Assembly: GCA_963726105.1 (NCBI GenBank)
Contig: CAVSBJ010000024.1
Span: 434,001-498,000, forward strand
Direction: 5' to 3'
Length of the DNA stretch: 64,000 bases
DNA from: Roseiarcus sp963726105
GTDB lineage: Bacteria; Pseudomonadota; Alphaproteobacteria; Rhizobiales; Beijerinckiaceae
Part shown: in pieces, positions 46,406 to 57,800 of the stretch
Layout of the letters: the number at the start of each line of letters is the position of its first letter
How positions within the stretch are numbered: position 1 is the first letter of the stretch
Translations under genes and position numbers: made by a program
Notes under the pieces: generated by a model
What the model was told of the DNA's origin: nothing
What the model saw: the letters and a program-made list of their open reading frames with translations, nothing else
The model's database searches: none

Positions 46406-48034
46406 ATGGCGCGGTATATCTTCATCACCGGCGGCGTGGTTTCCTCGCTTGGCAAGGGTTTGGCTTCAGCGGCTTTGGGCGCGCTTCTGCAGGCGCGCGG
46501 CTACACCGTCCGCCTGCGCAAGCTCGATCCCTATCTCAATGTCGACCCGGGCACGATGAGCCCGACCCAGCATGGCGAAGTGTTCGTCACCGACGACGGC
46601 GCCGAGACCGACCTTGACCTTGGCCATTACGAGCAATTCACTGGGCGCAGCGCCAACAAGCAGGACAACATCACCGCCGGGCGAATCTATCAGGAGCTGA
46701 TCGCCAAGGAGCGGCGCGGCGAATATCTCGGCGCGACGGTGCAGGTGATCCCGCACGTCACCAACGCGATCAAGGACTTCATCCTCGAGGGGAACGACGG
46801 CGTCGACTTCGTACTGGTCGAAATTGGCGGGACGGTCGGCGACATCGAGGGCCTGCCTTTCTTCGAGGCGATCCGCCAGCTCGGCAACGACCTGCCGCGC
46901 GGCCATGTGGTCTTCATCCATCTGACCCTTCTGCCCTTCATTCCGACCGCGGGCGAACTGAAGACCAAGCCGACCCAGCATTCGGTCAAGGAATTGCGCT
47001 CGATCGGCGTCCAGCCGCACATCCTGCTCTGCCGCTGCGATCGCGAGATTCCGCGTGACGAGCGACGCAAGCTCGCACTCTTCTGTAACGTGCGCGAGGG
47101 CGCGGTGATCGAGGCGCGCGACGCGCGCTCGATCTATGACGTGCCGGCGCTCTATCACGCCGCCGGCCTCGACCGCGAGGTGCTGGCCGCCTTCGGCATC
47201 GAGCCCGCGCCCAAGCCCGACATGCGCCGGTGGGACAGCGTCTCCAAGGCCTATCACAATCCCGAAGGCGAAGTGTCGATCGCGGTGGTTGGCAAGTATA
47301 CGGGGCTCAAGGACGCCTACAAGTCGCTGATCGAGGCCTTGAACCACGGCGGCATGGCCAATCATGTTCGCGTCAAGCTCGACTGGATCGAAAGCGAGAT
47401 CTTTGAGAGCGCCGACCCGGCGCCCCGGCTCGAAGGGGTGAACGGCATCCTAGTGCCAGGCGGCTTTGGTTCGCGTGGCGCCGAGGGCAAGATCCTGGCG
47501 GCGCGGTTCGCGCGCGAGCGCAAGGTGCCTTATTTCGGCATCTGCTTCGGTATGCAGATGGCGGTTATCGAGGCGACCCGCTCGCTTGCGGGACTGCCTG
47601 AGGCCAACTCGACCGAATTCGGTCCCACGCCGGAGCCGGTCGTCGGCCTCATGACCGAATGGCTGCGCGGCAACGAACTGGAGAAGCGCCAGGCGGCTGG
47701 CGATCTCGGCGGCACGATGCGGCTCGGCGCTTACCGCGCCGACCTGAAACCCGGCTCGCGCATCGCCGCCATCTATGGCGACACGGAGATTTCCGAGCGC
47801 CACCGTCACCGCTACGAGGTCAACACGGCGTATCGCGCGCGCCTCGAAGAGAAGGGCCTTGTGTTCGCCGGCATGTCGCCCGACGGCCTCTTGCCCGAGA
47901 CGATCGAATTTGCCGATCATCCCTGGTTCATCGGGGTGCAATTCCATCCGGAGCTCAAGTCGAAGCCGTTCGAGCCTCACCCGCTGTTTGCGAGCTTCAT
48001 CGCCGCCGCCAAGGCGCAAAGCCGGCTGGTCTGA
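46406..48034 (+). CDS. pyrG: CTP synthase
   Basis: PyrG aminates UTP to CTP with glutamine. The 542-residue protein has the synthetase domain (IFITGGVVSSLGKGLASAAL, LDPYLNVDPGTMSPTQHGEV) and the C-terminal glutaminase with the Cys nucleophile in FGICFGMQMAVIEA and the VQFHPELKSKP His/Glu pair. It is complete and intact. The neighbours on both sides are unrelated to pyrimidine synthesis. Confidence 0.98.
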   Translation: MARYIFITGGVVSSLGKGLASAALGALLQARGYTVRLRKLDPYLNVDPGTMSPTQHGEVFVTDDGAETDLDLGHYEQFTGRSANKQDNITAGRIYQELIAKERRGEYLGATVQVIPHVTNAIKDFILEGNDGVDFVLVEIGGTVGDIEGLPFFEAIRQLGNDLPRGHVVFIHLTLLPFIPTAGELKTKPTQHSVKELRSIGVQPHILLCRCDREIPRDERRKLALFCNVREGAVIEARDARSIYDVPALYHAAGLDREVLAAFGIEPAPKPDMRRWDSVSKAYHNPEGEVSIAVVGKYTGLKDAYKSLIEALNHGGMANHVRVKLDWIESEIFESADPAPRLEGVNGILVPGGFGSRGAEGKILAARFARERKVPYFGICFGMQMAVIEATRSLAGLPEANSTEFGPTPEPVVGLMTEWLRGNELEKRQAAGDLGGTMRLGAYRADLKPGSRIAAIYGDTEISERHRHRYEVNTAYRARLEEKGLVFAGMSPDGLLPETIEFADHPWFIGVQFHPELKSKPFEPHPLFASFIAAAKAQSRLV

Positions 48035-48052
48035 GCACAAGGAACGCGGCCG

Positions 48053-48208
48053 TCACGCCATCGCGCGCCGCAGGGGCCGCGCGCCCAACACGACAAGGCC
48101 GCCAAGGCCCATCGGGAGCCAAGTCGCCAGTTTGGGAATCACGCCGAACAGATCGCGGCTCAATTCCGTTCGGCTTACCGTCCACCAAGCGGGAGAGTTG
48201 CCCGTCAA
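48053..48208 (-). CDS. Candidate 51-residue membrane protein coupled to the MFS gene
   Basis: The TTG at 48208 overlaps the MFS stop in a TTGA, the same junction used by secA-prmC and by the FMN enzyme and RraA-like gene. The product has an N-terminal polar half (TGNSPAWWTVSRTELSRDLF) and one hydrophobic helix (LATWLPMGLGGLVVLGARP) ending in RR. No strong ribosome-binding site is present, so it is tentative. It could also be untranslated trailer. Confidence 0.35.
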   Translation of the reverse strand: MTGNSPAWWTVSRTELSRDLFGVIPKLATWLPMGLGGLVVLGARPLRRAMA

Positions 48209-49476
48209 CGTGATGTTGCCTGCGCCAATTTGGCCAAGGGCGGCGACGTCTGTGCGCCAAGGTAAGCGGCGCGCATCTGTTTCAGGACGAAGAGCGCAAG
48301 CAGGGCGGTGGCGATGTCCATCGCGACCGCAACGCCGAACACGGGCCTCCAGTTGCCCGTCGCGACCCTCATCGAAGCCGCAACCGGACCCCCGAGGATC
48401 GAACCGACGCCCTGGGCGATGTAAAGAAAGCCATAATTTGTCGTTGCGTAACGGCTTCCGAAGGTGTCGGTGAGGGTTGAGGGAAACAGGGAAAAGATCT
48501 CACCCCAGCCGAAGAAGACGAGTCCCGAAAGGAGGATGAAGGCCGGCGCGACGCCGCTGAAAAGAAGCAGCAACAGGATCGCCAGGCCCTCAAGTCCGAA
48601 CGCGAGGCCCATCGTATTTTCTCGGCCAATCCGGTCCGACACCCAGCCGAAGAAGGGCCGCGTGAATCCGTTGAGAAGGCGGTCCACGGTCAGCGCGAAT
48701 GGCAGCGCCGCAAGCCCCAGCACCAGGACGTCGGCCACACCGAAATCGCGGGCGAAATTGGCGAAGTTCGAGGTCACCATGAGCCCGCCGGTCGACATCA
48801 TGGTCATCATTACGAACATCAGCCAGAAGATCGGCGTTTTGAGCATAGCGGCGGGCGCTCCGTCACCGCACGTATCCGACGCGGCTGGAACGGCGGCTTC
48901 TTCCGAGCGGGGCTCGCGCAGGCCGATCGCGGCAACGAGGCCGATCCCGCCGAGAATGAGGCCGAACACGACCAAGGTCCTCGGCGCGCCGGATGAGGCG
49001 AGCATCGAGGAGATGGGAAATGTCGTCAGCATGGCGCCCATTCCATAGCCGGCCGCCACGATCCCGATCGCGAATCCGCGCCGGTCCGGAAACCATCTCG
49101 CCATCAGGCCGACGACGCCGACATAGACGATGCCGGTGCCTATTCCGCACAGGACCCCGTAGGTCAGGAACAGCATCCAGATGCTGTCGACGGAAGCCGA
49201 GAGCACCCAGCCGAGCCCGGTCAGCGCCGCGCCCAGAGCGATCAGCGCCTTCGGACCGAACCGGTCGACGAGCCATCCTTGGGCCGGCGACAGCAGCGTC
49301 TGGAGGACGATCAAGACCGAAAACGTGATCTGCACGGTCGGCAACCCGGCGCCGGTCGCGGCCTGGAACGGTTTGACGAACAGCGTCCAAACATATTGCG
49401 GGCTCGAGATGGCCATCATGACCACGAGGCCAAGCAGTAGCTGAACCCATCTCGAGGCGGCGGGGGGTGAAGGCAT
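48205..49476 (-). CDS. OFA-family MFS transporter (oxalate/formate antiporter type)
   Basis: This 423-residue, 12-TM transporter resembles OxlT: SPQYVWTLFVKPFQAATGAG, QGWLVDRFGPKALIALGAA, GTGIVYVGVVGLMARWFPDR and GWVSDRIGRENTMG. OxlT exchanges oxalate and formate; other members move pyruvate or related acids. The ATG at 49476 follows GGAGCGACC; the upstream ATG adds an implausible leader. The 12 segments are complete. Confidence 0.87.
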   Translation of the reverse strand: MPSPPAASRWVQLLLGLVVMMAISSPQYVWTLFVKPFQAATGAGLPTVQITFSVLIVLQTLLSPAQGWLVDRFGPKALIALGAALTGLGWVLSASVDSIWMLFLTYGVLCGIGTGIVYVGVVGLMARWFPDRRGFAIGIVAAGYGMGAMLTTFPISSMLASSGAPRTLVVFGLILGGIGLVAAIGLREPRSEEAAVPAASDTCGDGAPAAMLKTPIFWLMFVMMTMMSTGGLMVTSNFANFARDFGVADVLVLGLAALPFALTVDRLLNGFTRPFFGWVSDRIGRENTMGLAFGLEGLAILLLLLFSGVAPAFILLSGLVFFGWGEIFSLFPSTLTDTFGSRYATTNYGFLYIAQGVGSILGGPVAASMRVATGNWRPVFGVAVAMDIATALLALFVLKQMRAAYLGAQTSPPLAKLAQATSR

Positions 49477-49595
49477 TGGTCGCTCCGAACGAAAGTTCGC
49501 GCAGAACGGAGAAGCAAGCCGCGTGCCCGCTTGGGTTCGTGGCCGCGGCGGCTGCTGGACGACAGCCGAGCGATCTGGCAAAGCACCGGCCTCAG

Positions 49596-49685
49596 GGAAG
49601 GATGGCCGAGTGGTTTAAGGCAGCGGTCTTGAAAACCGCCGTGGGCGCAAGTCCACCGTGAGTTCGAATCTCACTCCTTCCGCCA
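49596..49685 (+). tRNA. tRNA-Ser (anticodon TGA)
   Basis: This is a class II tRNA of 90 bases with an acceptor stem GGAAGGA/TCCTTCC, anticodon stem GCGGT/ACCGC with loop CTTGAAA (TGA), a long variable arm (GTGGGCGCAAGTCCAC), T-loop AGTTCGAATCT, and encoded CCA at 49683-49685. Confidence 0.96.
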
Positions 49686-49868
49686 ACATATCCTACTAAC
49701 ATATTGAAAATATTTCGTATCTTATGCCATATTGTGGCCCGACCCTAATTTAAGCCCCAACTCTGAGCCGCGCTTCCCCCCATTTGAGGGTCGAAGAAGT
49801 TGTCGTAACGTTCGAACGACAAGGCCGCGTCGCGACGCTCGAAGTGGGCTACTTAGGGGGCCGATCCT

Positions 49869-50150
49869 GTGCGCTCGCTTCTGCTCACCATCTTGATTGC
49901 TTTGTACGGAGCAACGCCTACGGCGGCAGGGCCCTTTGAGGATGCTGCCGCGGCTTACATCGCTGGAGACCATGCGAAAGCTGCCCAATTATTCCGGCCG
50001 CTCGCCGAGCAAGGCGACCCACGCGCGCAGAACGACCTTGGGAGTATGTACGCCAACGGCGACGGCGTGCCCGGGATTATTCGGAGGCAGTGAAATGGCT
50101 TCGCCTTGCCGCCAACCAAAGCGACGCCAAGGCGCCCTGTCACTGGCTCA
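49869..50150 (+). pseudogene. Frameshifted Sel1-repeat secreted protein
   Basis: A GTG start gives a signal peptide and one Sel1/TPR-like repeat (DHAKAAQLFRPLAEQGDPRA, QNDLGSMYANGDGVP). At about 50073-50075 the frame breaks: the continuing repeat (DYSEAVKWLRLAANQSDAKA) is found in the -1 frame, consistent with loss of one G from a G-run. The remaining repeats are not present beyond about 50150. Sel1 proteins mediate protein contacts; this copy is likely inactive unless the shift is a sequence error. Confidence 0.7.
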
Positions 50151-50225
50151 ACACCTCGGACCGAAAAGAGGGAGGTCTCTGAAGAGCGGATTTCGGCCCT
50201 TCCTCGATTGCGATGCAATGGCAAG

Positions 50226-50289
50226 AATGCGCAAATAGCGGTCATAGCCGAACCGCGCAGCGAACGGGTCAAGTCGACCCTTTGCTGCC
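50226..50289. repeat. Dispersed repeat, copy A
   Basis: It begins AATGCGCAAATAGCGGTC and ends with a GCGAACGGGTCAAGTCGACC block. The AATGCGC(A/G)NNTAGCGGTC core recurs at 51083, 54720 and 58310, all within the decayed zone. Confidence 0.65.
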
Positions 50290-50404
50290 CATAAGATCGG
50301 CCACACGAACGGGCGGAAAGCACCACAAAGCGGTCTTCGGCTCGATGCGCACGTTGCGCTAAGGCGGTCTTATTTCAAGATCTGTCGCAACGAGTCCCGG
50401 AAGT

Positions 50405-51025
50405 TTAATGCCCCGCGGACGCCATCGCGGTGCGCGCGCGAACTTGTTCGACCTGCCGGGAATCCACGGCCGCCGCGGAGGCGCCCCAAGAGTTGCGAAT
50501 GTAGGTGAGAATCGCGGCGGCCTCATCGTCGCTCAGCTTCCACGCGAACGACGGCATGCCCGGACCGGTCGGCTCGCCGGCGGTCGCGACGCTGCGCGCG
50601 CCTTCGATGAGGACGCGAATGAGGCTCGTCGGATCGGCGGAACGGACGTTCGGCGATCCGGCCAGCGACGGGACGAGATAGGGAACGCCTTTCCCGTCCA
50701 TGCCGTGGCATGCCGAACATTCGTCGGCATAGATCGCGCCTCCCGCAACCATTTTCGGATCGGAGGCGGAAACCACCGCCGACGGCGAAGGCGTCTGACC
50801 CGGCAGGTCTTTGAGGTAGGTGGCTATGGCCGTGAGGTCGGCGTCGGTCATATGCGAGCTCGACAGCGTGATTTCCTCGCCCATGATTCCCGTCGAAGCG
50901 GTGGTCGGGTTATGGCCATTCTTGAGATAGGCTGCTATATCCGCGACGCTCCACCCGCCGAGACCCCGCTCGCCCGGACTCCGGTCGTTCCCGAGGCGAC
51001 CCTTGTATGTGCGCTTTCCGCCCAC
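50405..51025 (-). pseudogene. 5'-truncated multi-heme cytochrome c
   Basis: The C-terminal part of a membrane-dehydrogenase-type cytochrome c is retained: GLGGWSVADIAAYLKNGHNP, SHMTDADLTAIATYLKDLPG and one heme site CSACHGMDG. Homologues of this type have two further CxxCH domains upstream. Here the text becomes unrelated at about 51025, in front of repeat copy B. The 206-residue remainder has no signal peptide and one heme site, so it is most likely non-functional. Confidence 0.7.
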
Positions 51026-51062
51026 TTTGCGTCATGGGTGGCGGTCGGCTACGACCGTTTCA

Positions 51063-51138
51063 CGTCGACTCCAGCCGGCCGGAATGCGCAAAGAGCAGTC
51101 ACTCGCCGGCGGCTGGCGAACGGGTCGAACCAACCGAG
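51063..51138. repeat. Dispersed repeat, copy B
   Basis: It starts CGTCGACTCCAGCCGGCCG (51063-51081), identical to 58290-58308 in copy D, then AATGCGCAAAGAGCAGTC and the GCGAACGGGTCGAACC block. It lies between the truncated cytochrome and the first cyclase gene. Confidence 0.65.
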
Positions 51139-51352
51139 GCCGCGTAAAAACTCCGCGACATTTTGTAAACGACCGCGCAGAGCAAGATTTTTCGCGATTT
51201 TTTCGACTCTGAACGCTCTAAGGCCTCGCAAAAGCGGAAGTTTTTTACACAGCCTCGACCCAAACCCGCCCTTCGGCCCGATCGCTCTCAACAGATAATC
51301 GCGCGGCTCCGAGCGGCACTTGTGCTATTCTGTGGCGGCCGAGGGGCGCGCC

Positions 51353-53241
51353 ATGAGCGAGACCCGGAAGATTGCTGCGATCCTGGTTGCGGACGTGGTC
51401 GGCTATAGCCGGCTCGCGGGCGCAGATGAGGATCGCACGCTGTCGCGCTTAAGGGGCCTGCGGAGCGATCTGATCGATCCTGCCATCGCCGCGCATCATG
51501 GTCGCGTGGTGAAGCGCACCGGAGACGGCAGCCTCATCGAGTTCCGTAGCGTAGTCGACGCGGTGCGCAGCGCCATCGAGGTGCAGAACGGCCTCATCGA
51601 GCGCAACGCCGGCTTGCCGCCGGAGCGCTGCATCGAGTTCCGCGTCGGAATTCATCTGGGCGACGTCGTCGAGGAGAGCGACGGAGATCTGATGGCGACG
51701 GCGTCAACATCGCCGCGCGCCTAGAAGGTATTTGTGCGCCGGGCGCGATCTGTCTTTCCGAAGACGCCTATCGCCAGGTGAAAGGCCGGCTCGATCTCGC
51801 GGTCAGCGACCTTGGCCTGACCCAACTCAAGAACATCGCCGACCCTGTCCGGGTCTATTCGCTCGAGGTCGGCAAGCCGGCGCAGGCGAGGCCGACTAAA
51901 CCCGCGGCGCCAAAACAGCGTTCGATGTTCATGCTGCTGGCAGCGGGGCTCGTCGCCATCGCCGCAATCGCGGCCGGCGTCTGGCTCGCCCTGAGGCCAT
52001 CGAGCGGTCCCGAGGCGTCGGCGCCAACGCCTCGTCTTTCCATTGTTGTGCTCCCCTTTGCCAATCTGAGCGGCGATCCGGCGCAGGAGTACCTTGCCGA
52101 TGTCATCACGGAGGGGCTGACGACGGGCCTCTCGCGGATCAGCGAGACTTTCGTGATCGCGCGCAGCACCGCTTTCACTTACAAGGGCAAGTCCGCAGAC
52201 GCGAGGCAGGTCGGCAAGGACCTCGGCGTGCGCTACGTGCTGGAGGGGAGCGAACAGCACAGCGGCAATCAGGTGCGAGTGAACGCCCAGCTCATCGACG
52301 CTGAGACCGGCGCGCATCTATGGGCCGATCAGTTCGACGCCGATCGCACCGATCTCTTGCAGATGCAGGACGAGATCGTCACCCGCCTCGCACGCGCCAT
52401 GGAGATACAGCTGGTCGCCGTCGATGCGGCGCGGGTGACGCGAACGCGCCCGGGCAATCTCGATGCGGAGGACTTGGCCCTCCGCTGCGAGGCGGGTGTC
52501 TACAACTTTCCCCCGGGGTCGGCGGAATACGCGGCTGCGTTCGACCTGTGTGACCGGGCGCTGCATATTGACAACGGCAACGTCTTCGCGCTGACCGGCA
52601 TGACCCTCAGGTACATTTTTCCGGTCGTCGAAGCGCAGAGCCGCGACCCGCAGGCCGACATCAGGCGGGCGGACGAACTCGTCTCGCGGGCGCTTGCCAT
52701 CGACCCGAATTACTACTTCGCTCGCTTCGCCAAAGCCTATGTCCTCATGGCGCAGGGCCGCACCCAAGAGGCGGTCGTCGAGGGGGAACGCAGTCTCGCT
52801 CTCAACCCCAGTTTTATCGATGCCTACAATGCCCTCTGCGTTGCAAACAACTTTCTGGGCCGGCCGGATCGCGCCCTGGAGCTTGCCGACAAGGCGATTC
52901 GCCTCAGTCCGCGCGACCCGCACCTGCGCGTCTTATATCACATGAAGGGATGGGCCTTCTTCATGAAGCGACAAGACGATCAGGCCATCGAATGGCTTTG
53001 GCGGGCGGAGGGAGGCACCGTTTTCACCGAACTCATACTCGCCGCGGCGCTTGCGTTGACGGGGCAACAGGCAGACGCGCACGCAACGCTCAAACGTTAC
53101 CTCGCGGTCAACGGCATCACCAGCACAACCATCGCCCAACTGAGGAAGCAGCAGTTGTCGTTGGCCGACAATTCGACGTGGGTGGCCTACAACGAGCGGC
53201 TCTTCGAGGGCCTGCGCAAGGCCGGGATGCCGGAGGAATGA
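51353..53241 (+). pseudogene. Class III adenylate cyclase with TolB-like and TPR regions, frameshifted
   Basis: Read with a one-base correction it is one protein of about 630 residues. It has a class III cyclase domain (AAILVADVVGYSRLAGADED, VKRTGDGSLIEFRS), a membrane segment near 185-205, a TolB-N-like domain (LSIVVLPFANLSGDPAQEYL, RYVLEGSEQHSG), then TPR-type helices to the end. At about 51690 the sequence GATGGCGACGG lacks one G relative to the expected GATGGGCGACGG, moving VNIAARLEG into the next frame. It is a true pseudogene or a base-calling error. Confidence 0.82.
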
Positions 53242-53645
53242 ATGCCGGGCCTGAACTCGCCAAGTTGGCGACCATCTTTGCCAATTCGACTTCGAGTCGA
53301 CAGAGGCGGCTAACCCCCAAACAGCGACATACGATGTTGCGATCCGCAACAACCGGTTTACGTCGATATTGTTGAAAAGCTCGGAAATTGAGTGTCGGCA
53401 AAATCCCGCATCCGCGCGCACAGTGTCGTCTACGTCAGTCGTCGCAGCAAGACCAACGAGAGAGTCGCACGTAGCAAATCCGGTCGCTCAGCCGAGTCCC
53501 TAAGGAAATTTCCATTGAGGCTGCCAGCGGTCTTCTAAATCGTGATCCAGACGAAAATCCGAGTTTTTCAACATCGGGTAATGGGCGGGAGCTCTTCTGC
53601 GAAGGCCGATACGATTGGCCGGGATGGGAAAGAGGAGACCATTCG
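53242..53645. other. Gene-free stretch
   Basis: No coding frame, RNA gene or clear repeat was recognised between the cyclase gene and the IS110 transposase. The last part is presumably the left side of the IS110 element. Confidence 0.5.
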
Positions 53646-54449
53646 ATGGACTATTTTGCTGGCTTCGATATCTCGATGGATGAGACGCATGTCTGCGTTC
53701 TCGACCGCGAAGGCGTGGTGGTTCGCGAGAGCAAGACCGAGTCGACGGCGGAGGCTATTGCCGGCGAGTTGGCGAAAGCGCCAACTTGTCGTCGCATCGA
53801 GTTCGAGACCGGACGCATGGCGCCGATCCTTTTTCACGGGTTGAGCCAGCTTGGTCTCCCGGTGGTCTGCGTCGAGAGCCGACGGCCTGCCAGGCGCTCA
53901 AGTCACTTGCCACACAAGACCGACCGCAATGAGGCGCGAGGGCTGGCGCATTTGGCCCGCACTGGCTTCTTCAAGCCCGTGCACGTGAAGTCTTTGTCGG
54001 CCCACGCGGTCCCCTCGCTGATCATCGCGCGCAAGAAGCTGGTCGGCCAGCGGGTGACCTTGGAAAGCCAGATCCGAGGCTTGGCGGTCGTGTTCGGGGT
54101 CCGACTGCCCCGCGCGCTCACCGTCGCCTTCATCGATAACGCCCTTAAAGCAAGCGAGGGGATCGCTGATCTCTCTGTCGCAATGCGGGGATTGATTGCG
54201 GCACGAACCGCAGTGATGACGGCGGTCGCCGCGATCGACGCCAACATGAGACGTATGACAAGAGCCTCGGCGGCCTGCCGTCGGCTGATGACCATTCCAG
54301 GCGTCGGCCAACTGACCGAACTCAAGGACTGGGCCTTCGCGATCGCCAGGCGATCAACGATCCGCAAAGCGCGAGTCGCTCTGGCTCGCCGTCTCGCGAT
54401 CATCATGCATGCGATGCTGCGAGACGGGACAGAGTTCGCATCAGCCTAA
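53646..54449 (+). pseudogene. IS110-family transposase with an internal deletion
   Basis: The N-terminal DEDD domain is present (YFAGFDISMDETHVCVLDRE, FETGRMAPILFHGLSQLGLP, HKTDRNEARGLAHLARTGFF). After LMTIPGVGQLT the frame runs directly into KDWAFAIARRSTIRKARVAL. In full-length relatives about 80-100 residues lie between these two segments (family knowledge), including the transposase_20 serine region. The deletion is in frame near 54315, so a 267-residue product is encoded, but it is unlikely to transpose. Confidence 0.8.
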
Positions 54450-54856
54450 GCCCACGCCACGAGACAGGAGGCCGAATCCAGCTCCCATGAGGAGCGACGC
54501 CCTAGGGAGGGAACAGACGACGGCGCGGATTCGGTTGCACGGGCCAACCGCTGGCCGACTGCGATTTCAACCTAGCCGCCCTGCACCCAGTTTACCCCAT
54601 CAAGCGCCGAACGAGCGCGCAGAGAACACAGGCACCCGAAAGCGTCGACAGGGAAGCTTCCGCCCTTGACCCATTAGAGGACAGTATCCATCGATCCGAG
54701 ATGTCGCTCAGACGTCTCAAATGCGCGAATAGCGGTCGTTCACGATAGCGGACAAGCGGGTCAACCGACCTTTGAGCGGCCTGTCGGGAGCTTTGCCCTT
54801 AGCATGCTTGCGTGATAACCTCTACGATCATCACCCTACTCCGGTTGGGTGCCTCA
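54450..54856. other. Intergenic region containing repeat copy C
   Basis: The first part is the right side of the IS110 element, with no recognisable terminus. No gene was identified; the dispersed repeat copy C occupies 54720-54785. Confidence 0.5.
54720..54785. repeat. Dispersed repeat, copy C
   Basis: The sequence AATGCGCGAATAGCGGTC is followed after about 20 bases by AGCGGGTCAACCGACCTTTG, paralleling copy A. It lies about 70 bases upstream of the second cyclase gene. Confidence 0.65.
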
Positions 54857-57800
54857 ATGGACGTCGGGGATTGGCTGAGGGGCCTTGGTCTTGGTCAATA
54901 CGAGCCCCTATTTCGTGAAAACGACATCGACGCGGAAGTTCTGTCCGACTCACTGTAGGTGATCTCACGCAGCTGGGCGTGTCCGTCGGGCACCGCAAGC
55001 GCCTGTTGAAGGCCGTCGCGGCGCTCCCTGGATCTGCGGCCGCGCTCCCAGCCGCCACTCCGATCCCGCCAGTCGCCGGCGCGGCCGAGCGCCGCCAGCT
55101 CACAGTCATGTTCTGCGATCTCGCCGGCTCGACCGTGCTGTCGGCCAGGCTCGATCCTGAGGACATGCGCGAGGTCATCCGCGCCTATCAGGACATCTGT
55201 TCGGGCGCGGTCGCACGCTATGACGGCTTTGTCGCCAAATTCATGGGCGATGGCGTGCTGGCCTATTTCGGCTTCCCGCGCGCCCATGAGGAGGACGCCG
55301 AGCGTGCGGTCCGGGCCGGCCTCGACATCGCGGCGGTCGTCGCGAAGCTCGAAACGCGGGCGAATGAAAAACTCGAGGTCCGCGTGGGCATTGCCACTGG
55401 GGTCGTCGTTGTCGGCGACCTTGTCGGACAGGGCTCTGCACAAGAACAGGCGGTGATCGGCGAAACGCCCACTCTAGCGGCGCGGTTGCAGGCGCTGGCC
55501 GAGCCGGGCGCCGTGGTGATCGCGGAGTCCACGCGACGGCTCTTGGGCGGCGCGTTCGAGTTGGAGCCGCTTGGGCCCCGAGTCCTAAAAGGCTTCGACG
55601 CGCTGGTTCCCACCTGGGCGGTTCTTCGCGAGGCGGAGACGTCAGCCGCTTTGAGGCGTCGCGGTCCCAACACTTGACGCCTTTCGTAGGGCGCGACCAT
55701 GAGGTGGCCCTGCTCGTCGACCGCTGGCGCGAGGCGAGCGATGGCGAAGGTCAGGTCGCGCTCATCTCAGGCGAGGCGGGCATAGGCAAGTCGCGCGTTC
55801 TGACGACGCTCAGCGAGCGGATCGACGACGAGCCTCATGTGAGGGTCCGTTATCAATGCTCGCCGCACCACGTCAACGACGCTTTCTATCCGATCATGAG
55901 CCAAATCTGTCATGCGGCAAGATTTGTCAGCGGTGAGCCGGCAGCGGCGCGACTGGACAAGTTGGAGGCAATGATCGTGCGTTCGGGTCTGGAGGGAAAG
56001 GACATCGCGCCGCTCGTCGCTGGCCTGCTGTCGATCCCCGTCGAGGGCCGATACCTCCCGCTCGAGATGACGCCGGCGGAGCAAAAGGAGCGAACGATTC
56101 TGGCGCTGATCGCGCTGTTCGTGGGGCTGACCAAAGACGCGCCGGTGCTGGCGCTGCTGGAGGATGCGCACTGGATCGACCCGACCTCGCTGGACGTGTT
56201 CAGTCGGCTCATCGATCGGCTGCCCGGCCTGCGTGCGCTGCTGGTGGTCACCTTTCGCCCGGAATTCGCCGCGCCGTGGGTCGGCCGCGCGCATGTCGCC
56301 TCGCTCCAGCTCAGCCGCTTCGGTCGACGTCAGGCAACGGCGATGATCGACCGGGTGACGGGCGCAAAGGCGCTACCGGCTGAGGTCTTGGAGCAGATCG
56401 TCACGAAAACCGACGGCGTGCCGCTGTTCGTCGAAGAGTTGACCAAGATGGTGATGGAGTCCGGCCTATTGCGTGAGGGGGACGGCGGCTATGTGCTTGC
56501 ATCGGCGCTGACCCCGCTCTCGATCCCCTCGACCTTGCAGGACTCACTGATGGCGCGTCTCGACCGGCTCGCGCCGGTTAAGGAGACCGCCCAAATCGGA
56601 GGAGCAATCGGACGCGAATTTCCCTACCGGCTGCTGGAAGCTGTGTCGCCGATCGAAGGCGCGGAGTTGGAGGAGGCCCTCGCGCAACTCATGGCGGCGG
56701 AGCTGATCCACGGGCGCGGCGCGCCGCCGGAATCGACCTATGTCTTCAAGCACGCGCTCGTGCAGGACACTGCTTACGGCTCACTGCTGCGGAGCCGCCG
56801 CCAACGCATACATGCCGACATCGCGCGGGCGCTGCGGGAGAAATTCGCCGATCAGGTCGATGCCGCGCCGGCCATCATAGCGCATCATTACGCGGAGGCG
56901 GGCCTTCCCGAACCGGCGGCGCGTTATTGGTTGAAAGCGGCGGAACTCGCGCTCTCGCGCTCGGCCTACGCGGAAGCCGATCGATATGTTGACACGGGTT
57001 TGGCTTTGATCTCGCGCCTACCCCAGGGGACTGACAGGGAATCGCTTGAACTCGCGCTTCATGTCGCTCGCGCGACCGCGCTGGCGCCACTGAAAGCCTA
57101 CACTGCGCCGGAGACGGTCGCCGCCTTCAGGGCGGCGAAGCGGCTTCTCGATGCCGGCGTTGGCGACGATTCGCAGCGCTTCTTCGTGCTCATCGGCCTT
57201 TACATGACGCCATACATGGCAGCCCGACTGCAGTCCGCGCTCGATCTGGCGCGCGAGTTCGTGGAAGCCGCTGAACGGCAGGACGAAGCGAATTATCTTC
57301 TCGTGGGTTATCGCATGCTCGCCATGATGCAGATCGCAATGGGACAAAACCGCGAGGCATTGAATAATCTACAACGGGCCTTGCGGCTCCGTGATCCTAC
57401 CCGCCAGAAGCCGATAGGCTTTGGATTCTCCATCGATCCCGGCCTTTCCGCGCTTTGCAGCAAGGTGTGGGTTCTGTCTTCACTCGGCCTCCACGATCAG
57501 GCGGCTAGCGTCCGTGAGTTGGTGCGCACCGAACTCCCCGATCAGAAAGTTCCCGGCACGATAGCATTGTTTATGCAGCTCGCCTTGGCGTGGCCCGAAC
57601 TCATGTACGGCGATTTCGCAGCCGCCGAACACCACGCCGCTGAACATGTCGCCTTTTGCGTTGAAAGAAAAGTGGAGCAATTTCGTCTATGGGGTGCCAA
57701 CTACCAGGCTGGTGCTCGCGCGATGCGCGAACCGACAGAGGAAAACGTCGCGGCGTTGCGCGGCGCGATAGCCGCCAACAATCGATCCGGCGGGTATTTC

